The notes beneath the pieces were generated by a model. The model did no database searches, was not told where the DNA came from, and was given only the letters and a program-made list of their open reading frames with translations. From Gardnerella coleohominis (GTDB lineage: Bacteria > Actinomycetota > Actinomycetes > Actinomycetales > Bifidobacteriaceae), in contig NZ_MNLH01000004.1 in assembly GCF_002896555.1 (NCBI RefSeq), forward strand, positions 1-64,000: DNA of 64,000 nucleotides, read 5' to 3'. The stretch's first letter is position 1. Every line of letters begins with the position of its first letter. Both the position numbers and the translations under genes were made by a program. Below, piece by piece: positions 43,731 through 52,924 of this stretch.

Positions 43731-45404
43731 ATGACAACTATGCTTAACAATACAGAGAACAAATCTTTAACAAAAGCCGCTTCTGGAATGCGACTTTATA
43801 ACACTGCATCGCATACAATTTCTGAATTTAAGCCTATAAAACCTGGGCACGTTGGAATGTATGTTTGCGGTGCGACAGTTCAGAGTTCTCCGCATATTGG
43901 CCATATTCGTGCAGCAATAGCTTTTGATGTTATTCGTAGATGGATGCTTCGTTTAGGATATAAAGTCACTTTCGTGCGAAATGTTACGGATATTGACGAT
44001 AAAATTATGAAGAAAGCTACGCAAGCTGGTCAAAGATGGTGGGAGCGAGCTTATATTTACGAAAGAGAATTCACTGAAGCATACAATACTTTAGGTGTGT
44101 TGCCTCCTACAGTGGAGCCAAGAGCTACAGGACATATTACAGATATGGTTGAGCTTATTGAGCGTTTGATTAAGCTTGGTCACGCGTATGTAATTAAAGA
44201 TGATTCTGGAAAACCTACGGGTAATGTTTACTTCGATGTTCCAAGTTGGCAGCATTACGGAGAGCTTACGCATCAAAAGCAGAACGATTTGCAAAATACA
44301 AGTGACGATGCTTCACAAATTGCAGACGCTAAAGGTCCGAGTGTAGATAATTCTGCAGAAGATAAATACAATCCAGTTGATGCTGCTGACGCTTCGGAAG
44401 ATAAGCATGATCCGCGTGATTTTGCTCTTTGGAAAGCTCCGTGTGATTTTGATCAAGATGATGCTAAATGGTCAACTCCTTTTGGAATTGGTCGCCCAGG
44501 ATGGCATATTGAATGCTCAGCAATGAGTCATAGATATCTTGGAGATGACTTCGATATTCATGGCGGTGGATTAGATTTGCGTTTTCCACATCATGAAAAT
44601 GAGATGGCACAAACAACAGCAGCTGGTTGGAAGAGTGCGAATGTTTGGATGCATTCTGCTTGGGTGACTGACAAAGGCGAGAAAATGTCTAAGTCTTTGG
44701 GGAATGGACTTTCTGTGCCATCTGTTTTAGCAAATAATAGCCCTTGGGTTGTTAGATATGCTTTGGGTGCTGTGCAATATCGTGCAATGTTAGAGTGGTC
44801 TGATCAAGCTTTAGTTGAAGCTAAGTCTGCATACGATAGAATTATGAATTTCCTTGAAAGAGCTGGTCGTGTTTTAGGTGAGCAGCCTTCTAGAGATGAA
44901 GTTATTTCTGTTGATGCTGATTCATTGCCGGAAGATTTTACTCGCGCTATGAATGATGATATTAATGTTGCTGGCGCTCAAGCTGCTATTTTTGTTGCGA
45001 TTCGTAAAGGTAATGCTTTGCTTAACGATGCTTTGCTTAAGGATGCTTCACATAACAAGGCTTCACTTAAGGAAAATGCAAATAATAGTGATGCTGATTG
45101 CGAAATAATTAATAATCTTCGAAATTCTGTTATAAGCGTTAGAGCTATGCTCGATACTTTGGGATTAGATCCGTATTCTCAGAAATGGTCGTCTAATCTT
45201 TCTAAAGATGAGTCTTGCGAAAACAATAGTTCTGAGCATGAAGCGTTATCTGCTCTTATAAAATCTCAACTTGAAGCTAGAGCAAAGGCTCGTAGCGTTA
45301 AGGATTTTGCTACTGCAGATGCTATCCGTGATTCTTTGATTGCATCGGGAGTAGTAATAGAAGATACTCCTAACGGGTATTCGTGGCATTTGTTAGATAA
45401 ATAA
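43731..45404 (+). CDS. cysS: Cysteine-tRNA ligase
   Basis: 557 residues. It has the zinc Cys46, HIGH (55-58, in SSPHIGHIRAA), NVTDIDDKI, WHIECSAMS, HGGGLDLRFPHHENE and GEKMSKSLGN. It charges tRNA-Cys in the cytoplasm. Two low-complexity inserts lengthen it beyond the usual 460-490 residues: an Asp/Ala-rich stretch in the catalytic domain before DPRDFALWK (about 186-225), and a Lys/Asp/Asn-rich stretch in the helical domain (about 430-460). A TATAAA at 43713-43718 stands 12 nt before the ATG with no clear ribosome site, so the leader may be very short. Confidence 0.95.
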   Translation: MTTMLNNTENKSLTKAASGMRLYNTASHTISEFKPIKPGHVGMYVCGATVQSSPHIGHIRAAIAFDVIRRWMLRLGYKVTFVRNVTDIDDKIMKKATQAGQRWWERAYIYEREFTEAYNTLGVLPPTVEPRATGHITDMVELIERLIKLGHAYVIKDDSGKPTGNVYFDVPSWQHYGELTHQKQNDLQNTSDDASQIADAKGPSVDNSAEDKYNPVDAADASEDKHDPRDFALWKAPCDFDQDDAKWSTPFGIGRPGWHIECSAMSHRYLGDDFDIHGGGLDLRFPHHENEMAQTTAAGWKSANVWMHSAWVTDKGEKMSKSLGNGLSVPSVLANNSPWVVRYALGAVQYRAMLEWSDQALVEAKSAYDRIMNFLERAGRVLGEQPSRDEVISVDADSLPEDFTRAMNDDINVAGAQAAIFVAIRKGNALLNDALLKDASHNKASLKENANNSDADCEIINNLRNSVISVRAMLDTLGLDPYSQKWSSNLSKDESCENNSSEHEALSALIKSQLEARAKARSVKDFATADAIRDSLIASGVVIEDTPNGYSWHLLDK

Positions 45405-45477
45405 AAGTAAGATTTCTTTCTAAAACAGGTGATAAACAAATATATACAACCGCGCATGTTCATTCCAGCGCAATAGA

Positions 45478-45483
45478 TAGAAT
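45478..45483 (+). promoter_or_regulatory. Candidate -10 element for ffh
   Basis: TAGAAT ends 9 nt before the ffh ATG, with no convincing Shine-Dalgarno in between (agagaaact). A transcript from here would have a leader of at most a few nucleotides. Confidence 0.4.
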
Positions 45484-45492
45484 AGAGAAACT

Positions 45493-47199
45493 ATGGCAGT
45501 ATTTAGTTCTTTAACAGACCGTCTTTCTTCTGCGTTTAAGAATTTACGCAGCAAAGGCAAGCTTTCTGATGCGGATATTGATGGTACGATTCGCGAAATT
45601 CGTCGTGCTTTACTTGATGCTGATGTGGCTCTTGAAGTAGTTAGATCTTTTACAGGTAGAGTTCGTGAGCGTGCTCTTGGGGAAGAAGTATCTCGCTCAT
45701 TAAATCCAGCGCAACAAGTAGTTAAAATCGTAAATGACGAATTAACTCAGGTGCTTGGTGCTGGTGTCGATAGACCTCTTAACTTCGCAAAATATCCGCC
45801 AACTGTAATCATGCTTGCAGGTTTGCAAGGTGCTGGTAAAACTACTCTTGCTGGAAAGTTGGGATATTGGCTTAAAGATTCAGGTCATACTCCTTTGCTT
45901 GTAGCTGCCGATTTACAACGTCCTAACGCTGTTACTCAGTTGCAAGTTGTTGGTCAACGAGCTGGTGTGCAAGTGTACGCTCCAGAAAAAGGCGTGCAAA
46001 CTGGTGGAGATGAAGTAGTTGTTCCGGGAAGTACGACTGGCGATCCTGTAAAAGTTGCTCGCGATGCAATTGATTTTGCGCGCGCAAAAATGTATGACAC
46101 TGTTATTATCGATACTGCAGGTCGTTTAGGTGTAGACGAAGCGTTAATGCAACAAGCTCGTGATATTCGTGATGCTGTACAGCCTCAAGAAATCTTGTTT
46201 GTTATTGACGCAATGATTGGACAGGATGCTGTTCGTACTGCTCAAGCATTCAATGAAGGCGTTGATTTTACTGGCGTTGTACTTTCTAAGCTAGATGGTG
46301 ATGCTAGAGGCGGTGCTGCATTATCTGTTGCAAGCGTTACAGGTAAGCCGATTTTGTTTGCGTCTACCGGCGAAGGTTTGAAAGATTTTGAAATCTTCCA
46401 CCCAGATCGTATGGCTTCCAGAATCCTCGATATGGGCGATATTCTTACGCTTATCGAACAAGCTCAAAAACAGTTTGATGCTGAAGAAGCTCGTAAAGCT
46501 GCATCTAAGCTTTCAGAAGGTACATTTGGGTTTGATGACTTTTTGGATCAGCTTCAGCAGGTACGTAAGCTTGGGCCTATGAAGCAATTACTTGGAATGA
46601 TTCCAGGTATGGCTCAGCATCGTAAAGAATTAGAACAGTTTGACGATAGTCAAATCGATAAAGCCGAGGCTATTATTCGTTCTATGACTCCAGCTGAACG
46701 CAGAAATCCTAAGATTATTGACGGTTCTCGTCGTGCTCGTATTGCAGCTGGTTCAGGATGTAGCGTTAGTGCTGTTAATACGTTATTGCAGCGTTTTGAA
46801 CAAGCTTCAAAGTTTATGAAACGAATGGGTGGTGGAATGCCGGGAGCAGGCGGTATGCCTGGTTTTGGCGGCCCTAGCAAGTCAAAGCGTAAAGACAAGA
46901 AGAACTCAAAGAAAAAAGGTGGAAAATCTGGAAATCCTATGCGTCGTGAAGCTGAAGAACAAGCATTACGCGCGCGTCTTAACGGATCTGGATCTTATAA
47001 GAGTTCTGAAAATTCGTATGAGAATGATTATAACGAGAACAGTCAAGAATATGATCAGCCTAATACGATGAGTCTTCCTTCAGGTTTACAGGATTTGCTT
47101 GGCTCAAAAGGTCAAGGTAATTTCCCTGATTTATCTCAAATGCCTGATTTGCCGCCAAACTTAGGAGAAGGATTAGCTGGTCTTTTCGGCTCAAAGTGA
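45493..47199 (+). CDS. ffh: Signal recognition particle protein Ffh
   Basis: 568 residues. The N and G domains show LSDADIDGTIREIRRALLDADV, GLQGAGKTTLAGKL (about 110-123), DTAGRLGVDE, SKLDGDARGGAAL and GEGLKDFEIFHP; the Met-rich M domain (about 320-470) follows with SMTPAERRNPKIIDGSRRARIAAGSG. It binds 4.5S RNA and signal sequences and targets ribosomes to FtsY and the membrane. The C-terminal 100 residues are a Lys-rich then Ser/Asn/Tyr-rich extension beyond the family core. The RNA partner gene is not seen here. Confidence 0.96.
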   Translation: MAVFSSLTDRLSSAFKNLRSKGKLSDADIDGTIREIRRALLDADVALEVVRSFTGRVRERALGEEVSRSLNPAQQVVKIVNDELTQVLGAGVDRPLNFAKYPPTVIMLAGLQGAGKTTLAGKLGYWLKDSGHTPLLVAADLQRPNAVTQLQVVGQRAGVQVYAPEKGVQTGGDEVVVPGSTTGDPVKVARDAIDFARAKMYDTVIIDTAGRLGVDEALMQQARDIRDAVQPQEILFVIDAMIGQDAVRTAQAFNEGVDFTGVVLSKLDGDARGGAALSVASVTGKPILFASTGEGLKDFEIFHPDRMASRILDMGDILTLIEQAQKQFDAEEARKAASKLSEGTFGFDDFLDQLQQVRKLGPMKQLLGMIPGMAQHRKELEQFDDSQIDKAEAIIRSMTPAERRNPKIIDGSRRARIAAGSGCSVSAVNTLLQRFEQASKFMKRMGGGMPGAGGMPGFGGPSKSKRKDKKNSKKKGGKSGNPMRREAEEQALRARLNGSGSYKSSENSYENDYNENSQEYDQPNTMSLPSGLQDLLGSKGQGNFPDLSQMPDLPPNLGEGLAGLFGSK

Positions 47200-47233
47200 T
47201 AAAAGCGTTTTAATATGATTATGGACGCGTAGC

Positions 47234-48700
47234 ATGATTAGCAATGGTTATTCTCGTAGATTTTCTTATAGATTACGCTGGTTAACTGTTATACTTTCCG
47301 CAATATTAAGCGCTTCTTTAGTATGCTCTTATATTGCGCTTGACGTGTACGATGTTCTTCCAGGTCCTCTTACTGTATCAGCGCAAAAACATGCTACTGT
47401 TATTCAAAACCCACAGGGCGTTAGGTCTGTTCCTTATTTCGCCAATGGCGCGAGTGACGGTAGTCCGATAAATCAAAATGAAGCTAAAAAACTTATTAAA
47501 GAACTTGTAGAAACTGCTGGCGTTGGTAACGACGTTTCTGTAGTAATAGCGGATGCTAGAGGGAAAGTTGTTGCTTCTCATGCTCCTGATATTCCTAGAG
47601 AGCCAGCTTCTACAATGAAAACTTTAACAGCAGATGTTGCAACGCATGTGTTAGACATGGGTTCTACTTTAGATACGACTGTTTATTTATCTAATAACAA
47701 TAATTCTCATATTGTTTTAAAAGGCAATGGAGATATGTTATTAGGCGTTGAAGAAAACGATATTAAGCATGTAAATGGTAGAGCTGGGCTAAAAACTTTA
47801 GCAGAAAAAACTGCCAAAGTTTTAAAGTCTCGCGGAATATCAGAAGTATCTCTTTCTGTTGACGATTCGCTTTTTGGGTCTAAGAGATTCCCAAGTCTTG
47901 TAAGTGAAAATGATTCAGAAGGTCGTTTTTATGCGCCAACTTCATCCATGGCTATAGATTGCGCTCGCCAGCGTGATTTTGCTCAATGGGTTAAAGCTGG
48001 TTTTGATGCTGATGATTTAGATGATTATCCTATTTTAGATAAAAATCCTGCAGAAAAAGTCGGTAAAACTTTTTCAAACTTGCTATCTAAACAAGGCGTT
48101 CAAGTAAACTTTTCTGGAGATATAAGTAAAGAAAAATCTTTGATTACTAATGGATACAGTCCGATTGCTCATATTTCATCTGCAACTTTAGGTGAAATTC
48201 TAGGATATATGCTTAGAAGATCAGACAATACTCTTGCTGAAGAATTTGGGCGTTTAATTGCTTTAGCTCGAGGGAAAAGTAATTCTCCAGAGGGAGGAAC
48301 TATTGCAGTTAAAGAATCGTTGCGAGAACTTGGAATAAGCACAAACGGATTGCATATGTCTGATTGTTCCGGTCTTTCGCCTAAGTCGACTGTGCTAGTT
48401 ACTACTCTTGTGCAAGCTCAAGCAGATAATTTGCGTTCAGGCTCAAGCCCTGCGGCTGCTCAAGGTTTATCTATCCCAGGTTTTATAGGTTCTGCTCGCA
48501 AACGTTTACAAGATGATTCTATTGTTGGAATGTTAAGAGTTAAAACAGGAGCTTTAGAACAAGTAACATCAATGTCGGGTAATGTAACTCGCAAAAAAGG
48601 CGGGACTCTTACATTTGCTGTTATTATTAATAATCCTACAGATTATTGGTTGGCTTTTAATTCAATAAGTCAATTTATAAAAAATCTTCCTGAATTATAA
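47234..48700 (+). CDS. dacB: D-alanyl-D-alanine carboxypeptidase/endopeptidase, PBP4 type (S13)
   Basis: 488 residues. A basic N-terminus and one helix (LTVILSAILSASLVCSYIAL) anchor or export it. The penicillin-binding motifs are S-T-M-K (126-129), S-D-N (in RRSDNTLAEEFG) and K-T-G (in RVKTGALEQV), the S13 pattern. Outside the membrane it trims or cuts peptidoglycan peptides. The insert typical of S13 proteins lies between the first two motifs (LKGNGDMLLG, SVDDSLF). It sits between ffh and tilS, which follows after 7 bp, so they may be co-transcribed. Confidence 0.9.
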   Translation: MISNGYSRRFSYRLRWLTVILSAILSASLVCSYIALDVYDVLPGPLTVSAQKHATVIQNPQGVRSVPYFANGASDGSPINQNEAKKLIKELVETAGVGNDVSVVIADARGKVVASHAPDIPREPASTMKTLTADVATHVLDMGSTLDTTVYLSNNNNSHIVLKGNGDMLLGVEENDIKHVNGRAGLKTLAEKTAKVLKSRGISEVSLSVDDSLFGSKRFPSLVSENDSEGRFYAPTSSMAIDCARQRDFAQWVKAGFDADDLDDYPILDKNPAEKVGKTFSNLLSKQGVQVNFSGDISKEKSLITNGYSPIAHISSATLGEILGYMLRRSDNTLAEEFGRLIALARGKSNSPEGGTIAVKESLRELGISTNGLHMSDCSGLSPKSTVLVTTLVQAQADNLRSGSSPAAAQGLSIPGFIGSARKRLQDDSIVGMLRVKTGALEQVTSMSGNVTRKKGGTLTFAVIINNPTDYWLAFNSISQFIKNLPEL

Positions 48701-48707
48701 TAAAAAC

Positions 48708-49823
48708 ATGGTGTATTCATCTCGTTGGCGTGCAGGTATAGGCGAATTAAGCCGTTGTTTTGACGAATTGCATTTAAATGTGCAAGGAAATCAATTCCTC
48801 CAGCATGGTACTCATGAGCCTTTATTCGATGCCCCTTTAGTGCTTATAGCTTGCTCAGGAGGTAGAGACTCCTTAGCTTTAGTGGCTTTAGCATCAAAAG
48901 TATGCGCTAGTAGAGGATTGAGATGTGCAGTAGTTATTGTCGATCATAATCTGCAAAGCTCTTCACATATAGTCGCAAATAATGCTGCTTTAGAGTGTGA
49001 AAAATTAGGTATTTCGAAAGATTTAATTTATATTGAATCAATTACTGTGAAAGATTGCGGAACAGGTGTTGAAGCTTCTGCGCGTGATGCAAGATATTCC
49101 GCTATTATTTCGCGTGCAAAATCACTTAACGCTGCTGTTGTGCTATTAGCTCATACAGCTCATGATCAAGCTGAAACTGTTATTATGGGTCTTCGTGATT
49201 CTGCAGGATTAGAAGCGATAGCAGGTATGAGTGCGTTTATTGTACGAGATGGCGTGAAATTCGCGCGCCCTCTTTTACGAATCACTCGCGATGATACTAC
49301 AGGTATTTGTGAAGATTGCTCAATAAAATGGTGGGATGATCCCACTAATGGTGATTTAGTTCCTTCAGATCAAGAGTTGAATAAAAAGTATCCTTTGCGC
49401 TCGCGAATACGACACACGCTTATGCCGTATATTTCCAGATTTTTCAATGCTGATATGGTGAATCTTTTAACGCGTGGCGCTGAAATTGCTCAGGATGATT
49501 TAGATTATATTAATTCACAAGTGGATGATGTCGCTTCTAAAACTATGAGCGTGGATTTTGCAGACAACTGTTCTTCTAAAAATGTAGAAGTTATTTTAGA
49601 CGTTAAAAAATTAAAAAATTGCCATATTTCTATTCGACGTCGTGTAATAGCACGCGCGCTTAATACTATGAATTTGCGATTTTCTTCGACTCATGTAAGC
49701 GCAATCGACGATCTTATAAATAATTGGCATGGTCAGAAAGCTATTTCTTTGCCTAAACATGTTCAGGCGTGTCGTACGAGTGTTAAAAACACGCCCGTCA
49801 TTCGTTTATGTAATTATAGTTAA
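48708..49823 (+). CDS. tilS: tRNA(Ile)-lysidine synthase
   Basis: 371 residues. The PP-loop is SGGRDS (50-55, in VLIACSGGRDSLALVALA), followed by VIVDHNLQ, GVEASARDARY and LLAHTAHDQAETVIMGLRDSAG, diagnostic of TilS. It changes C34 of the CAU-anticodon tRNA-Ile to lysidine so that it reads AUA. The C-terminal domain is shorter than in Escherichia coli. The 7-bp gap to the carboxypeptidase gene and the 1-bp gap to hpt place it in one operon; tilS-hpt-ftsH is a conserved order. Confidence 0.94.
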   Translation: MVYSSRWRAGIGELSRCFDELHLNVQGNQFLQHGTHEPLFDAPLVLIACSGGRDSLALVALASKVCASRGLRCAVVIVDHNLQSSSHIVANNAALECEKLGISKDLIYIESITVKDCGTGVEASARDARYSAIISRAKSLNAAVVLLAHTAHDQAETVIMGLRDSAGLEAIAGMSAFIVRDGVKFARPLLRITRDDTTGICEDCSIKWWDDPTNGDLVPSDQELNKKYPLRSRIRHTLMPYISRFFNADMVNLLTRGAEIAQDDLDYINSQVDDVASKTMSVDFADNCSSKNVEVILDVKKLKNCHISIRRRVIARALNTMNLRFSSTHVSAIDDLINNWHGQKAISLPKHVQACRTSVKNTPVIRLCNYS

Positions 49824-49824
49824 C

Positions 49825-50379
49825 ATGCAGATTGCAGATATACGAGATGATATTGACTATGAATTAATTAGTCATGAAGACCTTATGAAGCGCATCCGTG
49901 AGGTTGCTGCTCAGGTTACTGAAGATTATAAGAACCGCGATATTTTGCTTGTTTCAGTACTTAAAGGTGCTGTTAATACTCTTGCAGTATTCTCGCAGGA
50001 ATTAGGCCTTGATGCTCCAATGGATTTCATGAGTCTTTCCAGCTACGGTTCTGGTACTAAAACAAGTGGTCAGATTACTGTTCGCGAAGATTTAACTACT
50101 GATGTTCGTGGAAGAAATATTCTGATTGTGGAAGATATTGTAGATTCTGGCCGTACTTTGGATTGGTTAATTAAAGAGCTTAAAAGACGCGGTGCTGAAA
50201 GTGTTAAAGTGTTTGCTTTACTCACTAAGCCAGCTCGTCGCGAAGTTGAAGTTGATATCGCTTATACTGGCTTTGAAATTCCAGATGCTTTCGTAGTCGG
50301 ATTTGGAATGGATTATGACGAGCACTACAGGAATTTAGATTCTATAGCAGTTTTGAAGCCATCTGTATACGAGTCTTGA
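49825..50379 (+). CDS. hpt: Hypoxanthine phosphoribosyltransferase
   Basis: About 184 residues. It contains VLKGAVNTLAVFSQEL, DFMSLSSYGSGT, the PRPP-binding loop ILIVEDIVDSGRTLDWL and the C-terminal FVVGFGMDYDEHYRNL. It converts hypoxanthine or guanine with PRPP to IMP or GMP. ATG 49825 lies 1 bp after the tilS stop; a longer in-frame opening runs back inside tilS and is rejected. The Shine-Dalgarno is poor, so translation is probably coupled to tilS. Confidence 0.95.
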   Translation: MQIADIRDDIDYELISHEDLMKRIREVAAQVTEDYKNRDILLVSVLKGAVNTLAVFSQELGLDAPMDFMSLSSYGSGTKTSGQITVREDLTTDVRGRNILIVEDIVDSGRTLDWLIKELKRRGAESVKVFALLTKPARREVEVDIAYTGFEIPDAFVVGFGMDYDEHYRNLDSIAVLKPSVYES

Positions 50380-50553
50380 GATTAAAAGTAGTGTTGTAAA
50401 TATACTTGTTATGGTTGTTTTGCAACGCTACTTTTATAAAATACTGCCAATAATTTGATTGATGTTATTGTGCTAGTGATTTATGCTTTATATCAGTATT
50501 TATTTGTCTGAATTTATGTGTATCAATCAGGGAGTCTGAAAGGAGCCTTATTT

Positions 50554-52767
50554 ATGGGCGCTTCTCCTATGGCACCACGTGGTCCAATGGGTAATCCTCT
50601 TGGTGGGGGTAATAACGGAAATCCGTTTGTGAATCCACGATCTCCACGTAAGGATAATGGTAATAAAAGTAATAAGAATGGTGAAAATCAAAATAATCGT
50701 AACGACAACGGCAATGATGAAGGTCGTAGACCGTTCTGGAAGTCGCCTTGGACTTGGATTATCGTTTTAGTTCTTCTTGCTGTTGCTGCATTCCAAATAT
50801 TTGTGCATACAGGTCCGCAGAATATTGATACTAATGATGGTATTGCGCTGTTGAAGTCTCATAAGGCAAATTACGTAGAGATTATTGATAATAAGCAATT
50901 AGTTAAGCTTACTTTGAATGATAACTTCAAGAAGTTTGATAAGCGCAATAAGCAGAATCGTGATTATGGCAAAGAAGTACAGTTCTATTACGTTTTTGCT
51001 CAATCTAAAGATATTGTTAAGCAAGTTAAGGAAGTTGCTCCTGTAAACGGTTGGAATGTAAGCATTCAGCAGTCGGGTATTCTTTCTTACTTGTTCACTT
51101 CTATGCTTCCAATAATTATTTTCCTTGGAATGATTTGGCTGCTGTTTAGCCGCATGGGTAGTGGCGGTAGTCTTCTTGGAATGGGCGGCGCTCGTGGTCG
51201 CGGAAAGCTTATTGAAGGTAAAACTCCGAATACTAAGTTTACTGATGTTGCTGGCGAGCAATCTGCTGTTGAAGAAGTGGAAGAGATTAAAGACTTCTTG
51301 AAAGATCCTTCCCGATACAAGGCTTTGGGTGCGCGAATCCCTAGAGGCGTGTTGCTTTATGGCCCTCCAGGAACTGGTAAGACCTTATTGGCTCGTGCTA
51401 TTGCTGGTGAAGCCGGTGTGCCGTTCTATGCTATGGCTGGCTCTGACTTCGTGGAAATGTTCGTAGGCCTTGGTGCTTCGCGTGTTCGTGAGCTTTTTGA
51501 CGAAGCTAAGAAGAATGCTCCTGCAATTATCTTTATTGATGAGATTGATGCAGTTGGTCGTCGCCGTGGTAGTGGAATGAATGGTGGCCATGATGAGCGT
51601 GAGCAGACTCTTAATCAGTTGCTTGTTGAGATGGATGGTTTTGATAACGATACGAATTTGATTATCATCGCTGCAACTAATCGTCCTGATGTTTTGGATC
51701 CTGCATTATTGCGCCCTGGCCGTTTTGATCGTCAAGTTGCTGTTGAAGCTCCTGATTTGGAAGGCCGTGAAGCAATTTTGAAGGTTCACGCTCAAGGTAA
51801 GCCTTTTGTTCCAGATGTCGATTTGCATATGGTAGCTGTTCGTACTCCTGGTTTCACTGGTGCTGATTTGGCTAATGTGCTTAATGAAGCTGCACTTTTG
51901 TGTGCTCGTTCAGGCGCTCAGCTTATTGATAATCGCGCTATAGATGAAGCTATTGATCGAGTTCAGGCTGGACCTCGTAGAAGGTCAAAGGGTATGGCTT
52001 TGGATGAGTTGCGTAATACTGCATATCATGAGGGTGGTCACGCACTTGTTGCGGCTGCTTTGCATCATACGGATCCTGTTACTAAGGTAACTATATTGCC
52101 TCGTGGTCGTGCTCTTGGCTACACAGCTGTTATGCCTACTGCGGATCGCTATTCTGAATCACGAAATGAATTGCTTGATCAAATGGCTTATGCTATGGGT
52201 GGTCGTACAGCTGAAGAAGTTGTATTCCATGATCCAACAACTGGTGCTTCTAACGATATTGAGAAGGCTACGGCTATTGCCCGTAAGATGGTTGTTGAAT
52301 ATGGCTTCTCATCTAAGCTTGGCGCTGTGAAGTGGATGGATTCAGATGATGATTCTTCTGGCTCTATTGATTCCTTGCAACCTCGCAAGTTCTCGAATCG
52401 TACTGCTGAAGTAATCGATGAGGAAGTTCATAAGCTTATTGAAACTGCTCATACTGAAGCTTGGGAGATTATTAATAATAATCGCGACGTATTGGATGAG
52501 TTGGTTCGTCAATTACTTGTTAAGGAAACTTTGAACGAAAAAGAGTTGAAGGAAATCTTCGCTAATATTCGAAAAGCTCCTGAACGTAATTTGTGGCTTT
52601 CTAACGATCTTCGTCCAGATTCTGATATTCCACCTGTGGAAATTCCTGAATCTTTGAAGCGTAACGTTGCTGGTAAATCTAATTCTGATTCTGAAGAGGA
52701 TACTAAGTCGGAGTCGGAGTCGGATTCTAGGTCTGATTCTGATTCCAGCAATGTTGATAATCAATGA
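50554..52767 (+). CDS. ftsH: ATP-dependent zinc metalloprotease FtsH
   Basis: About 737 residues. Asn/Gly-rich N-terminus, helix 1 ([16 protein letters not shown]), a small outside domain, helix 2 ([15 protein letters not shown]), AAA+ module with [17 protein letters not shown] and the SRH RPGRFDR, then the zinc site HEGGH and the third ligand region in [14 protein letters not shown]. It degrades misfolded membrane proteins and regulators. ATG 50554 has AAAGGAG 9 nt upstream; the GTG at 50518 is not used by this reading. The C-terminal 40 residues are a Ser/Asp/Glu repeat. The genes downstream are a reduced folate cluster. Confidence 0.95.
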   Translation: MGASPMAPRGPMGNPLGGGNNGNPFVNPRSPRKDNGNKSNKNGENQNNRNDNGNDEGRRPFWKSPWTWIIVLVLLAVAAFQIFVHTGPQNIDTNDGIALLKSHKANYVEIIDNKQLVKLTLNDNFKKFDKRNKQNRDYGKEVQFYYVFAQSKDIVKQVKEVAPVNGWNVSIQQSGILSYLFTSMLPIIIFLGMIWLLFSRMGSGGSLLGMGGARGRGKLIEGKTPNTKFTDVAGEQSAVEEVEEIKDFLKDPSRYKALGARIPRGVLLYGPPGTGKTLLARAIAGEAGVPFYAMAGSDFVEMFVGLGASRVRELFDEAKKNAPAIIFIDEIDAVGRRRGSGMNGGHDEREQTLNQLLVEMDGFDNDTNLIIIAATNRPDVLDPALLRPGRFDRQVAVEAPDLEGREAILKVHAQGKPFVPDVDLHMVAVRTPGFTGADLANVLNEAALLCARSGAQLIDNRAIDEAIDRVQAGPRRRSKGMALDELRNTAYHEGGHALVAAALHHTDPVTKVTILPRGRALGYTAVMPTADRYSESRNELLDQMAYAMGGRTAEEVVFHDPTTGASNDIEKATAIARKMVVEYGFSSKLGAVKWMDSDDDSSGSIDSLQPRKFSNRTAEVIDEEVHKLIETAHTEAWEIINNNRDVLDELVRQLLVKETLNEKELKEIFANIRKAPERNLWLSNDLRPDSDIPPVEIPESLKRNVAGKSNSDSEEDTKSESESDSRSDSDSSNVDNQ

Positions 52768-52924
52768 TGTTTTAGGTGTAGAATATACAAATAATAATTT
52801 GAGCGATTAGTAAATATTTTGCAATGTATTTTGCTTAATATTGTCGTTCAGTTGTTTTAGTTGTATAAAATATAAACATAAGATATCGATTGATAGATTC
52901 TCACGCTGATATGAGGGGGTCAAC

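Noticed and set aside
45405-45492. SRP RNA gene next to ffh
   Set aside because: The gap is only 88 bp and shows no GGAA-tetraloop hairpin or 4.5S-like fold.
51990-52110. Altered FtsH zinc site (HEGGH rather than HEAGH)
   Set aside because: It satisfies HExxH and I regard this form as normal in actinobacterial FtsH.
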